A DNA stretch of 64,000 bases from Megalobrama amblycephala (GCF_018812025.1 NC_063049.1:39037845-39101844), one strand, 5' to 3'. Shown: positions 12,600 through 25,592, counted from the stretch's first letter. Notes: generated by a model not told the origin, from the letters alone. Translations and numbers: made by a program.

Positions 12600-13526
12600 C
12601 AAATCACACACAAATAGTGGGTGAAACAGGTCAAATTCCATCTTGGATGCATAATGCAATGCATTATCTTTTCCACAAAGCTTGCCTTAAAATTGGACAA
12701 AAATAAGTTCTTAGAGGGCAAAATAATTGCTCTGCCTTTTAAGTTTGAGCTGTCAAAGATATCCGAGAATTAACACCAGCCTAGTGCACAGTAAGCATTA
12801 TGCGAATAATTATGCAACATTTCATATTGTTAGACCAAAAAAGTCCCTTCTTCTGATGAACAAAGCCAGCAAGAGCATGATTTATGAAAATAAAAAGGTC
12901 TCTAATGGCAGATTTCTATTTGTACAACTCAACGAAGGTCACAAGTGCTTTCATCTGTCGGATGCGCGGTCGGGATAATGATTTGGAAAGGTCACACCAA
13001 TCATAACTCCGTATAGGAAAAGACTGAGATGCTGGAAAACACAGGGAGAAATCAGACACGTGTACACTCAAGGATCTCGCTGCTCAACCAAAGATGTTGC
13101 AAGAGTCATGTATGCTTTCAGGCCACAGGAAAATATTACATATTGTCAGTGCATTAGGGGAAAAAAAAGAATGTGTTCCTTATTTTTGTTTAGGAACAGT
13201 GATTTGGGCTCATACCAGGCTGAATCGCTGATGGAGGAATGTCATCGGTTCCATTATTTCTTTTCCGAAGTCTAAATTGTGCTCATTTTGAAGGGTGTGC
13301 AGGAACACAGTTCTGCCTCCCGCCATCATTATTCAAGCTAAGACCTGGTACACTTACGATACATCACAGACTTGTTTAAAACAGCCCATTACTCAAACTT
13401 TACCAAACCAGCACTCCCTTTCTGGCATTCAATAGATGAACCACTGACCAAGCACTCATGAATTTTACAAGAGTTGCCTGCTTTCTTTTTATTCAGGCAG
13501 GTGGAAAATATAAATCTATACAACAG
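12600..13526. other. Candidate conserved noncoding island
   Basis: 12720-13060 holds octamer and homeodomain-like words (ATTATGCGAATAATTATGCA near 12796) and lacks repeats. It reads like a developmental enhancer, which is an inference. Short frames at 12727-12978 and 13060-13275 have no recognisable domain. Confidence 0.35.
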
Positions 13527-13835
13527 TAAGTTCTGGTCCTCAAACCTGATTGGCTGAGAGGCCTTCCAGGAGTGCTGATATTTCACAGTATCAGCACAGG
13601 GACCGTTTACCATTTGTATCACTCCGCTTGTCTCTGCACGTTCTAGACAGTTTTTTTTTTTTCCCCCATCAAGTGGCAATGGAGGAAGAGAAACCCGATA
13701 TAAATTTCGAAATACTATGTTGTTTTGCCACGGAATGCAGTCTTTGGTGTCACATGATCCTTCAGAAAGCATTCCAATATGCTGATTTGTTGCTGAAGAA
13801 ACATGTCTTGTGATCAATGTCTAAAACAGTTGTGC
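13527..13835. repeat. Fragments of two MITE families
   Basis: 13527-13725 begins GTTCTGGTCCTCAAACCTGA followed by TTGGCTGAGAG and continues through TTTACCATTTGTATCACTCC, a pattern I recognise as a common cyprinid repeat. 13735-13835 is a piece of the palindromic MITE (GTGTCACATGATCCTTCAGA at 13748). The two abut, suggesting one broke the other. Confidence 0.5.
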
Positions 13836-13859
13836 ATAGAAAAGGTTTACCAGCTAGAC

Positions 13860-14190
13860 CTGAACCATTACTGAACACCACTGAATTGGAACAGTGAGCC
13901 AGATCCCACTGCCTAACATCAGTGCATGATCTCACTGATGATGTATGGTTGAACATTTACATTTAAAAAGAATGACATAAAGCATGAATCCCTCCCTTTG
14001 CTGCTCTAATAGCTTGCACTCTTCTGGGAAGGCCTGTAATGTTGGAACTTGGAAGCAGGGATTTGTTCCCATTCAAACACAAAAGCACCAGTGAGGTCAG
14101 GCAGTAACGTCGTACAACTGGTCTGGCCTGCAGTCAGCGTTCCAATTCATCCCAAAGGTGTTCAACAAATACAACTCTCAATAAATACAA
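13860..14190 (-). pseudogene. Degenerate Tc1-like transposase-related fragment
   Basis: Read on the minus strand, about 14170-13985 resembles a widespread fish element whose sequence runs TTTGGGATGAATTGGAACG, then CCTGACCTCACTGGTGC, then AATCCCTGC and a CCTTCCCAGAAGAGTG block. Stops and frameshifts break every frame. A related piece (CCACTGCCTAACATCAGTGC at 13909) lies in the opposite orientation, so the fragment is partly folded back. Assignment rests on remembered family patterns only. Confidence 0.4.
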
Positions 14191-14527
14191 TAACTCACAA
14201 ACTTTAAACATGCTTAGTGCAAATGATCCATTATCAAAAGCTACGTTTGTTGAACACATCCCCACATGACCCTACATTCACAACATTAGCTTAATACTGA
14301 CAGTAAAGTAAATGTTTCTTACCAAATGATAAAACAGTAGATGAGGTAGAACAGTTGCAAGGCTATCGGCCAGGCCAAGTTTGGAAGGACTTTCTTTAGT
14401 AGCTAATCTGTGGATTAGCGCCTGGAAAGTTTCAGTTCCTTCAAGGAACCACTGCTGTTTGTATTCCCTATTTGGCCAAAAGAGCACAACAGTATTTGTC
14501 CCATCGTGAAAGACGTCTCCCTCTTAA

Positions 14528-15293
14528 ACCTCTGGTGCTGTTGGGTCATTTTTTACCAATTTTTTGTTTTGTTTTATTCATTTATTTTTTTAGAATTTGT
14601 TGCTTCATTGGAATGGTACAAAACGAAGAGGTTTTGGCATTGCTGCAAAAAAAAAAAAAAAAAATATGGATATGATTTGAAAAGGTTAAATGGTCCTTTG
14701 CTTGTTCGCGGTCAAAAATGACCGCATTGGAAATGAATTGAAGACGAATTGCATCTATTGGAAACGTTTATTACTGTGCACAAACAAATTGTTACTGAAA
14801 GCTAATTTTTTGAGATGTCAACCTCAAATTTGGAACACAGTTCGGTTAGATGTATGGCTTTGATTTTCTTATAGTTTTAGAGTAAAACATGTTTTTGAAA
14901 CATATATTTCATAAAAAAAAAATTGAAAATGGTTTTTTTTTTTGCATTTTTTTTATAATAAATGTAAAAAAAAAAAAAAAAAAAAAATCAAGTTCACTTT
15001 GTTAAACTTTTTTCACTTAAGCAATAATCTACCAAGTGTCTTCTTTAAAAAGCTCCAAAGCATTCAAGATTTACGACAGTTTAAGTTGGAAATTTCGTTT
15101 TCAGGTCTATGCTCAAAAAGTGAAAATGAAATTAAATGGATTATAACTACTGCATAAATATAATTTAGTTCCATAAAATCCCCTAAAAATGCTTAATATT
15201 AAATAAAAAAACATTATCGAACTAAAATATAGTACAATAATTTCATTAAAATAAAATAAAAAAAATTTTAGTTAGTTAGTTAGCACCAGTGGG
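14528..15293. mobile_element. TTAA-flanked element (CTGGTGCT ends)
   Basis: 766 bp between TTAA at 14524-14527 and 15294-15297. Left end ACCTCTGGTGCTGTTGGG, right end reversed CCCACTGGTGCTAACTA; the core CTGGTGCT is shared. AT-rich interior with A and T runs, no transposase. Subterminal GGTCAAAAATGACCG near 14711 is itself a small palindrome. Confidence 0.6.
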
Positions 15294-15297
15294 TTAA

Positions 15298-16612
15298 AAT
15301 CTTTGGATATTGTGATTGTGAACAAAGATGAAATATATTGTATTTATTACAACCTACTCATTAGTTTTATATAGCATTACATTGTAAATTCTGATACAAT
15401 CACATCATTTGCAATGCTTCATGTAGTTATGTGCCCGAAGCCTAAACCCAAATTCAGAAAGGCATGGAAAATGAATAATGTATTCTACAGAGCCGCTAAA
15501 TGGACATAGTTAGGCTTGCTGCGGTAGTCGGTTATATTACAGTACACCAGATTTCACTTATCACGTGAAGATAGTAAGAAGAGATGACTGACAGGATGAT
15601 GTCGGAGGATTTGGTCCTAAGCGTCAAATCCTGAGCGTCATTGACAAATATCTTATCTTGTAAATGTGTGGTCAGTACTGCAGCTTCCTATAGTGTATGC
15701 GTGATGGCGAATGTGAAAGTAAACAGTGAGTGCCACACTTTTATATAGTCTGGTGACTTTTTACCAATATTCAAGCATTTGCTTCGGCTTCAAATCAAAT
15801 GTTGTAATGTGATTCTTCATAGAACTGGTTAGTTTGGTTGAAGACAAAGAACTATTTACTAAAGAACTTTTGTGAAATCTCAAAGGAGAAAATCTGAAAA
15901 TTACTTCCAAAAACCAAGGCTGAGATAAAGGCTGGTTCCCAAGGCTTTTTTTCCCCTCTTCTGCCTAAACATCTAAGCCACAGTCTCATTTGACTGGCTC
16001 ACTGGAGGTATTGAGGCACTATGTTCTGTAAAGCTGCTTTGAAACAAAACATTTTGTGGAAAAGCGCTACACAAACATAACTGACCTGACGTTTACTGAA
16101 GGTATCAAGGGACTTCCACCCTTAATTGTCTTTATTCGTTGAGTCATCTGCACAAATATCACAGCATAAACACAAACAGAAGTATATACTGTAATGTGTT
16201 TCTGGCATCATGCACAAGAAACAAAACAAACCTCAGGATAGATAAAGAGTAAAGGAGTAATTGGCCAGAATTTTCTTTAAAGGGGTCATAGTAACTATTT
16301 TTTAATCATTTAGTTTTTTTTTTCTTCCTCTGGGAACAAATTAGAATTCTAGTCAGTTTTTTTTTTTTTTTTTAAATCAAAAACCAATTTTAATTTAGTT
16401 TTTCATGACTGTTATAATTAAACGGGTTATTTTTTACTCCAGTGGGTCCTAAAAGTAATGATTCACAAAACTATCAACACTAAAAAAGTGCAAAAACTCT
16501 GACGATCTGACTGAAATTATCAAATGACATTGTTAAAAATAAACTGTTTCTGTTTAGAAGTAATAGCAGAAATCTTTCCACAGTATTGGGAAGTTGAATG
16601 ATGGGAAACGGA
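15298..16612. other. Mixed old repeat fragments
   Basis: 15520-15700 is a fragment of the same repeat that hosts the nested insertions at 42.3-45.7 kb (shared GGAGGATT, CCTAAG, ATCTTATCTTGTAAA). 16030-16090 ends GTGGAAAAGCGCTACACAAA, an L2-type LINE tail. 16345-16372 is a T run. No gene seen. Confidence 0.45.
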
Positions 16613-16640
16613 ATCTATCTATCTACCTATCCATCTATCC

Positions 16641-16727
<87 letters not shown>

Positions 16728-16768
16728 CATCCATCCATCCATCCATCCATCCATCCATCCATCCATCT
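16613..16768. repeat. (TCTA)n / (ATCC)n tetranucleotide microsatellite
   Basis: Compound array: mostly ATCT units to about 16725, then ATCC units to 16768. Clean tandem structure read directly. Confidence 0.95.
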
Positions 16769-19469
16769 AGCCTATAAACCTTTAAACTTTTTGTAAAACT
16801 TAAAAAAAAAAGGCTTTGTCAAAGTTTAACAATTTGTTATATGAATTTCTTACAATTTCAATTCTACTTCTTTACATTCAAATTTAAATTTGCATTTCTA
16901 CATCCTGTTTGCTGCCTCAATTCCAAATTAATGGAATTTAAAAGGCGTTTTCAGTGAAAAAAAAAAATCTGAAAAAGCTATCTCTGTAGCTTAGTTTCAC
17001 TTGGAAAGAAGCTCTGACTTCTAAAAGTTTCAGTATGTCCTTAAAACACATAGAACATATTTAATTTGATTCAAAAATGTTTGATTAGTCAAGATATGAC
17101 CCCTTTAAACATCCTCACCGGCACGACCGAATCATGGCCTTCCTGAACAAAAAACACACTAACAAAAGCTCGCACAATTCACAGAGGAAATGGAAACAAA
17201 CTGTGGTGGCCTGTGAAACAACCCTGCTTGTAAAAAAACAAGAGATGTTGAGGATTATTTAAAGAAAACATCTCGTCACATCTGGCTCCGGGGCTTTGAA
17301 GCCGGTGCCTTTCCCACAAGTGCCGGTTAACTACACGGTCCTAACAGTGGCAGGCTGGTCGGTTTGGCCAGCCGTCTGCCTCGTAATGGTGCGGCGTGCC
17401 TCATCAAGATTGGCTGCTCGCTCTGGTCTCTAAAGCTGTAATCGAACTCGTCTGGGAGACAAACTAGCATACGTGCGCCTTGATGTGTGTGAGATGCGGC
17501 CGTAAAACACGTTTTAAATGGCGTTCACAGCAAGTGCCAGTCTACGTCAAAAAAATGCTTTCAACTTTGCAATTAGCTGGTCTTTCCTGCCACATTCATG
17601 TGGCACATGAGGACCAGACTGTGGGTTTACGATCAGGTCTACGTAATCGTGTGATGCCATCTGAAAAAATGAGTGGAATGTGATAATGGCTCAATATGAA
17701 AGAAAAAAAAATGACAAGCATGCCATCTAGATGAGACATCCATAAACACAGGATTAGCTTTGAGTGCCTATTCATAACAATGTCATATTGCATTTTGAAA
17801 AACTCATAAATGATGATAAACTTCCCTTTTAGCAAAGCGGAGCCCGGAGCATTTCGTAAATTCAATACAAAAGGCAGAACGCGGGTATATTTCACCCCGA
17901 ATCGGATTAGCCGAATTGGATATTATGGAAAACATAAAAATGAGACAATGACAGCATATAAATCTCATTACTCTCTCATCATTTCCATTGTTCTGAGGAG
18001 GTTTTGTTTAAACTAGTCCTCCCCTCTCTGGCTTCCGCCAACACATCTATCTTTCCACAGTGGTGAATTTTCCAGAGCACTTGTTCGGTAATAACAATGA
18101 CATTTTGGTGACCTTACAACACTAATTCTACACTTCATAGACCACAGACTAATATTCGCACTGATTTACCCACAAAACCTCCTGAAAATCACCTCCTGAT
18201 TACAGTTTTATGCAAGTAATACAGGCCACTGCACACTTTAAACAAACACACTGGCCTCCGATATCACAGCTTGGGTAATTAACTTCCTCTAAAGCCTTGA
18301 CTCTGGCCCTGAAAGAAGCTGTTTACGACTTTTTTAGTTGGTTTTCTTGGTAAATATGCAGTTTTAAGATTCTAAATAGTATAAAACAGAAAATTTATGA
18401 CTTGAATAAGAATTTCTGTCACTATTTGTTTAAGCAAAATAGTGACAATGATCATTTGAAAAACTGCAGATGGGGGATATTCTGACACTTTTTTCAATAC
18501 AACTTTTAGTCAAATTGTTGATATCAAGCTATAAAAACACTCAAAGCAATTTCAGTAGTTGTCTCAGATTTGTATCTATCAATTTACTTGGATTCTTTCC
18601 ATTCTCCTCCATTTTTGAGACCCTTTTTTTCCATACGTACTATTCTCCATTTATAAATAAAAGTAAGAATAACAGACAATACTATGCCTATGCAAAAAGC
18701 TCTGCAGATTTCCATGGTACATGTAAATGTTACAATACAAAAAAAAGATCTTGTAAGATCCACCCTACAGCTCTGGTGAAATTGTCGCACTTACGAACAT
18801 CACACCGCACTTGTGTCATTTTTGGGAAGAGTTTTTCGAGAAAATTATGAAATCTAACAGTCCTGAAGATAAATGTGATGCTGAACGCTACCCACAAACT
18901 TGTCATGAATTATTCAAAACCATCTGCTACCGAACTGGAGCTGAAAAAGGATCGAGGGATATTTTGGGTTTCAGTGCATCTGTGCGTGCAATAGGGTCTA
19001 ATTCCCTTTCCTTCAAGATCCTTCTGCATGAATGTACTGTAACATTCACCTCCAGCAAGCATTACCTCTCCAAAAGGAAAGGAATGTAGGAGTCTAGAGC
19101 TCTCGGGTAGGTTAGCTACGAGTAGTGAGCTCAAATCAACAGGAGAAAGGCTAGAGACCTATGATAAATGTTTTTGAACTGTATTTTATACGTACTTGTG
19201 TAAGGAATAGACAAAACGGCTAACAAAACAAACATAATTTCAATCAGCCATTGTAGTCCAGTAGCTGAAAAATGTTAAACATAAGAACTAAAACACTAAA
19301 AATCGAGTTTAAAATTCCACATTGTTGTTTACCAAATGAACAGTAATGACATTTCATTTATATGCACCAGAAGTACATAGACAAAACATAATATTTACCA
19401 ACAAAGTTTTACTAAAACGTTTTAATATCTGAAAAATGCAAGAAATTTTTGAGTGATGAAGGAAACTTA
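16769..19469. other. Long repeat-poor region, candidate regulatory islands
   Basis: Apart from short A runs, I recognise no transposons here. 17270-17500 and 18010-18330 are GC-richer with no lasting reading frame, fitting conserved noncoding DNA. Frames at 17596-17895, 18470-18850 and 18811-19089 lack coding signatures. Confidence 0.35.
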
Positions 19470-19781
19470 CACTACAACATTTAAAAGTTTTGGGTCTCTT
19501 ATGCTTACCAATGCTGCACTGATTTGACAGTAAATCAGCAATATTGTAAAATATTGTTACAATTTAAAATATCTGATTTATATTTGAATATATTTAAAAA
19601 TGTATTCCTGTACTCCAATAAAACGTTCAAAGAACAGCTTTTATTTGAAAAATACAAATCTTTTGTAACATTATAAATGCTTTTATGGTCACTTTTGATC
19701 AATTTAATGTGTCCTTTCTGAATAAAAGTAATTTCTTAAAAAAAAAAAAATCTTACTGACCTTAAACTGTTGGTAGTGTAG
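19470..19781. mobile_element. Palindromic-family MITE, near-complete copy
   Basis: Starts ACACTACAACATTTAAAAGT and ends AAACTGTTGGTAGTGTA, with body words shared with 1-904 (TTTTGTAACATTATAAATGC; CTGAATAAAAGTAAT). Internally deleted relative to the first copy. Non-coding. Confidence 0.7.
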
Positions 19782-20549
19782 ATATTAAATTAAATATAGT
19801 TCACCCAAAAATGAAAGTTATCCCATGATTTACTCACCCTCAAGCCATCAGTGTATGACTATCTTCTTTCAGACCAACACAATCGGAGACATATTTAAAA
19901 ATATCCTAGCTCTTCCAAGCTTTATAATGGTAGTGGATGGGAGGGGGGAATTTTGCAGCCCAGTTTGAAGCTTGTTATTTTAGTTTATCCACCTTATTCC
20001 TGACTAGCCTACTGCATTTCGAATTATGGGTTGCACTTCTGGTTTGGGGAACTTCCATTTAAAAAGACTGAAACTAATTGTTTCAAATCATAAGGTTGCC
20101 CTATAAATAAAGCGTATCTGTCAATTTGACTGAATGAGCTGTCAATTTTTCTTTCATGTTTTATTTTACGTAACGCTTGGTATTTTCAAGTAAAATTATA
20201 ACAAGAATATCTATGGCAAGAGCTCTTTTCAGTCGTGATTATTTTCTTTTGTCCATTTGCATTCCACTGTAATAGTATGAAAAGGACAACATATGCTGCA
20301 CATTTGTCGTCTGTTCTCCCAATATAATTTGCGATATATCCCATTAATAATTCACTGGAATGCACGAAGAATCTCTCGTTTTTCTCCTCAAAGCCTCTTT
20401 CCAGGTTTATTTTCACAGGTAAATACAATTTATTATCCGTAAAATTGACGGAAATCACTTTGAAATAGTATCACGCAATGCTGAAGTTCATGAAAATTTT
20501 TTATTAAGGCAACATATATTACATAACACAGATATATATCACTATAGTT

Positions 20550-20876
20550 TGTGACGAGCAGGGCGGGCGAGAGCCGTGAGGGACCGGCGCGAGGCCGGTG
20601 ACGTAAGTGATAATGAGCATCACCTGCGAGGCGCACCGGCCTTGAGTCTCTCACGGAGGAGCTCCAGAGGCATAAAAGGAGGAGCGACGAAAGTGAAGGA
20701 TGAGAGAGGACCAGGTCTGGATTTTATTTTATGTTTTATTATGTTTGTGTGGCCAGCAGACGTCCACGAGGGTCTGTTGGCATTACTTTCCTTTTGTATT
20801 TGTTTTTTTGGAATTAAAGTTTTGTTGAATGTTCGCCGGTTCCCGCCTCCTTCCCGTACATACGAACTGTGTTACA
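20550..20876 (+). repeat. 5' LTR of the miniature element
   Basis: 327 bp, TGTGACGAGC to GTGTTACA, in the canonical TG...CA form. CATAAAAGG near 20671 is a TATA-like box and GGAATTAAAG near 20810 a possible polyadenylation signal. By hand it differs from the 3' LTR at about 18 bases plus a 12-bp and a 1-bp indel. Confidence 0.9.
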
Positions 20877-20877
20877 T

Positions 20878-20895
20878 TGGTGCCGAAACCCGGGA
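20878..20895 (+). other. Primer-binding site complementary to tRNA-Phe
   Basis: TGGTGCCGAAACCCGGGA starts 1 nt after the 5' LTR. It is the reverse complement of the tRNA-Phe 3' end (TCCCGGGTTTCGGCACCA), so reverse transcription would start from tRNA-Phe. Confidence 0.85.
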
Positions 20896-21499
20896 GGAAG
20901 GAGGGACATGCTGTTGGAGAGCCCTCCTTGCTGAGGGGGATCGCGGTGCTGCGGAGTTCGGGCAGCGCGGGAGTGTGAAGACCGCGAGAGGCTGCCCGAG
21001 GCGGTGGTACTGGAGCCTTTTGAAAGGGGGACGGAGACCCGGATGCCGTGCTCCTGGGACGAGGTGGGGTGGCTGCCGTCCAAGAGGGACCGGAGGAGTC
21101 GCCGCCGTTCGCCGTGGGCCGGACCCTGCTGCCGTCTGCCATGAAGGGGAGGAGCAGGGAACGGGGGACTCGCTGCCGGCTGCCTTCAGTCGGAGGAGCC
21201 ATCGCCAGCTGCCAGGGGGCGGAGGAGGATCGAGCCATCCACGGAGCGTCCAGCACCATCGCATGGCACCGCGAGGAAGAGCGTCTCGGCTGGCTGAGGA
21301 CTGAGCGGCAGTGTGTCTGGGAACCAGACTAAGAATTTTTTTTTTTTTTTTTTCTTTTTCCTCTCTCCCCTCTCTCGTTCTGTCACTCCCCTTGCTTACG
21401 TCTCCTTTCTCTCGTCTCGTCTGTCCTCAGGTGCTGCAGGCGCCGAGACAGGCCCCGGGGGGGAGTAGAGCGCAGTCTCGGGAGTACCCCCCGGCCTGC

Positions 21500-21516
21500 G
21501 AGGGGCGATGGGGGTA
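21500..21516 (+). other. Polypurine tract
   Basis: GAGGGGCGATGGGGGTA lies directly before the 3' LTR, where plus-strand priming would take place. Interrupted by C and T, so a slightly imperfect tract. Confidence 0.6.
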
Positions 21517-21832
21517 TGTGGCGAGCAGGGCGGGCGAGAGCCGTGAGGGAACGGCGCGAGGCCGGTGACGCAAGTGATAATGAGCATCACCTGCGAGGCG
21601 CGCCGGCCTTGAGTCTCTCACGGAGGAGCTCCAGAGGCATAAAAGGAGGAGTGACGACAGTGAAGGACAAGAGAGGACCAGGCCTGGATTTTGTTATGTT
21701 TGTGTGGCCGGCAGATGTCCGCGAGGGTCTGCCGGCATTACTTTCATTTTGTATTTGTTTATTTTGGAATTAAAGTTTTGCTGAATGTTCGCCGGTTCCC
21801 GCCTCCTTCCCATACATACGAACTGTGTTACA
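21517..21832 (+). repeat. 3' LTR of the miniature element
   Basis: 316 bp, TGTGGCGAGC to GTGTTACA. About 5-6% substitution from the 5' LTR by eye, several being CpG-type changes, so the insertion is not very recent. Confidence 0.9.
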
Positions 21833-22262
21833 TAGTTATATTTAACCCGTGCGTTATTGCTGTGGAAAGAATCGTGCTTTTTCATGGTTTATTGAAAGTA
21901 CCTTGTTGATGCATTTACACTTTTAAATGTCCTTTTAATGTTCGTTGGTTGAAGGGTGAGTAGAATAATGTCATCTCATTGTACCCAGTTAAAAAAAAAA
22001 AAAAACATTATTGCGTTCATAGAGCGAGCCTTTCACTGACTGCAGCTTAACAGAAGTTACACCCATAATTTGTGCAAAGCGTCATGGGGCATAGGAATAA
22101 GGTGGATAAAGTTTTAAATATGGATATTTTTCTTACAAAAACCCACTGGTTCACATCAGAAGGCATTTATTAACACCCTGGAGCTGTATGGATTATTTTT
22201 ATGATGGATGGATGCATTTTTTGGGCTTCAAAATCACACCCCCCCATTCAGGGTGCTGTAAG

Positions 22263-22549
22263 GGGCACAAAAAAAAAATCTACCTCATTTTATGCTAAAG
22301 CCATTTATGACCTTACTCCGATAAAGGAAAACAGGTAAACGTGTTTACATGACAACATGCATTTTCGGCTTATTAAGCATAATCGGGTTAAAAATGTGCA
22401 TGTAAAAAGTGTTCACAGCCTCATATCTGTCTGGAAATAATATCTAAAAAAAAAAAGTAAAATAGAGACCACACCAATACCAAACCCTTTGCTGGATAAT
22501 AACTGAGAATATAACTATGATCTGGAAAGAAAACAAGACAAAAAGGAAA

Positions 22550-22584
<35 letters not shown>

Positions 22585-24980
22585 ACTGGGTTTGAATTAA
22601 ATAAATTGGCCCTCGTTTGTTTAAGACAAGGACGGCTCTTAGACTTTACAAATCCAGGCCTTGGCTTTCGGCAGATTAAAGAGCCCAGAGAGACCTGTGG
22701 CTAGATCTCTGCTAATAAAATTTGGGTGTTAAATAAACTGTGCTAGCGCCTCAAAGGGCCTGTAGAGCCCTAACTAGCGCTGGCCAGGCTTCAGTCACAA
22801 CCCGGCCTGTCTTTGTGTTTATGTTTGAAGCAGGAGAGTTGCCTTCATGACGATTTATTGACGCAAGATCCCCACAGTTCAGTCTGCCAGCAATTAATCA
22901 TGGGGCTTGTTCGGGCCTGTGAGAGCGATCTCCCCACAACCTGAGCCAGGAGACTAACCCACTCGTGAGATCGGCACAACGCTTAATCAATGGAACAAAA
23001 CTACCACCCAAAATCCGTTACCAGCAAAGAATATACGATCTGCCATCCTTCAACACCAAACAACACTTCCTCTTGCTGGAAAATAATTGAGCTTCATGAC
23101 AGAAATGATGTTTACACAACTTACATGTTCCTCCATGAGCATGTGACGTGGCAAACGGTCGCGTTTCTGAGGAAAAGGACCCTGAGAAACCAGATAAAAA
23201 AAGGTTTCATGATGAAAGACCACTCCTATATCATTTACTTTTCTATCAACAGAGGTTCCCAGAGCATGGGATCCCTTCATGAGAAGTGAGGATGTAACGT
23301 ACAAACAAGCTTCACACGACATCCAATTCATAAACAGAGAAGATTAAGATTTAAGATCTGAAGAGGGAAAAACTCTCCGCAAACCTCAAGGTATGACGCA
23401 AAACTACAACTGAAAAAACACGATAAATGAAAACAACTTACATAACGCAGTTGCTCTGATCTATATTACAATTGCACAATCACACCTGAGATGCACTCTA
23501 GAGACAGACAGATATATGGGCCAATATGGTCAATATTATCTCATATACTACAATAATCCGCAGGCCTATATCAGTATTATATCAGCCATTCCGCTCTGTA
23601 AATATTGGCGTTGGCCACTGCAGAACCACTAAATGCACACTAGAGGTCAACCGATAAATTAGTATATCAATATTTTTGACTGATAATTGTTTCTTCTATT
23701 TTTCTTAATGTATGATCATTATTCTGTGAACCACATTTATGTATGCATGTATGTATGTACATATTTATTTACAAATATTCATAATAATAATAATAATTAA
23801 ACTAAATGGGGATATTTTATATGTTTGCATTAGAGATCAAACATTACAGAAATACTGATTATTGTTCTGTCCAATAACCAAAATGCAGAACCAATTTTGA
23901 ATTGTTTAATGAATGCTTTTTGTCCAACATTTTGAGTTAAAGGGTTAGTTCACCCAAAAATGAAATTTCTGTCATTATTACATGTCATTCCAAGCCCGTA
24001 GGACCTTCGTTCATCTTTGGAACACAAATTAAGATATTTTTGATGAATGAATAAAACAATTATATATCAGCTCTGTGTACAGGTTATTGGACACAAACAA
24101 TAACTAGTAAATGACTCATTTAATATTGGTTGATCTCGAATGTGCACACACATTAAACAGAACCAAATAGCCAGAACTACATGTCTGCTACCTTTAACAA
24201 CATTCAAATGACCTCACACGGTAATGGCCTTTTGGCAACATGACAATTTTTTCTTACTCCCAACAACTTAACCAGCCTTAAATCTGGCAGAAAAACAAGC
24301 CTCCTAGCACGAGGTTATTTAATGAATGGACACACTGACTGGAACTCATGGAGACATAGTTTGGGTTTTATGGCGGAAAGAAAAATTCCCTGAAAAACCT
24401 GCCCTCTGAATGCCGAGAAAGGAGATAATTACACATAATGAGACACAAAAAGCACTCAAATATCATGATTAAACTCTGCGAAAAAAAGTTAGTTCCAACG
24501 CAAATTGGTTTAATAGTTCAAACAATGACCACGGGACTAGACCAAATGAAGCCACCCAACAAAATGTCAGCACAAAATAATAATAAAAAAAAAAACCATA
24601 ACAACAGTTTACCCACTACTTTAGTATTGTACATAATGTGTGTAGGCCAACTAAATAAAAACACATAACAACCATCCCATCAGTCCAGTGGAATTCAAAA
24701 TAGTAGGAATTATTGATGCCACATAAAACTTCAAGGAAAACATGAATCTATCACTGTACCGTGTACTCACATTTTACGAAAAAAAATATTATGATTCCAT
24801 TTCAACCATCTAAATCTGTCTGCCCCTCATAAACAGCAGGACATATTTTCCACCTTCTCGTTTTAAATCTCAAGCAAGAAAGCAAAGAAAACAAGAAAGA
24901 AAAAAATCTGTGACAAGTTTACAGGCACGGATTTCCGCCAATCCAAATCAATTCAATCTGACTGCAGATTCCAAAAGTTT
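22263..24980. other. Repeat-poor region with candidate conserved element
   Basis: 22549-22581 is an A run. 22610-23000 is a GC-richer island without a stable frame (CAGCAATTAATCATGGGG near 22888) and is the best candidate here for conserved noncoding DNA. 23490-23720 contains ACTAGAGGTCAACCGATAAA, an end typical of a fish DNA transposon, fragmentary. 23941-24050 is the left end of a TTAA-type repeat (AGGGTTAGTTCACCCAAAAA), truncated. 24190-24470 has no clear gene. Confidence 0.35.

Positions 24981-25592
<612 letters not shown>

Larger units (their letters stand above)
20550..21832 (+). mobile_element. Miniature LTR retrotransposon (TRIM), intact ends
   Basis: 1283 bp with two LTRs, a primer-binding site and a purine tract but no gag, protease, reverse transcriptase or integrase. 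The 5-bp target duplication TAGTT is perfect (20545-20549 and 21833-21837). The internal region is only about 640 bp and GC-rich, with a T-rich then pyrimidine-rich tract (21330-21430). It must rely on proteins from a full-length relative. The long frames crossing it (for example 20576-21304) begin in the LTR and show no retroelement domain. Confidence 0.9.
19795..22262. repeat. Foldback repeat interrupted by an LTR element
   Basis: Left arm: TAGTTCACCCAAAAATGAAA near 19796, then TTTATCCACCTTATTCCTG near 19984 and AATTATGGGTTGCACTTCT near 20022. Right arm carries the inverses near 22095-22120 (AGGAATAAGGTGGATAAA) and 22050-22070 (ACACCCATAATTTG). The left arm lacks about 130 bp present in the right arm (the GCATCCATCCATCATA section). 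The miniature LTR element 20550-21832 sits in the loop. Confidence 0.65.

Noticed and set aside
20576..21304. 242-codon ORF, longest in the window
   Set aside because: Begins inside an LTR and crosses the primer site; no gag, protease or polymerase motifs. GC-rich DNA is open by chance in several frames and on both strands here.
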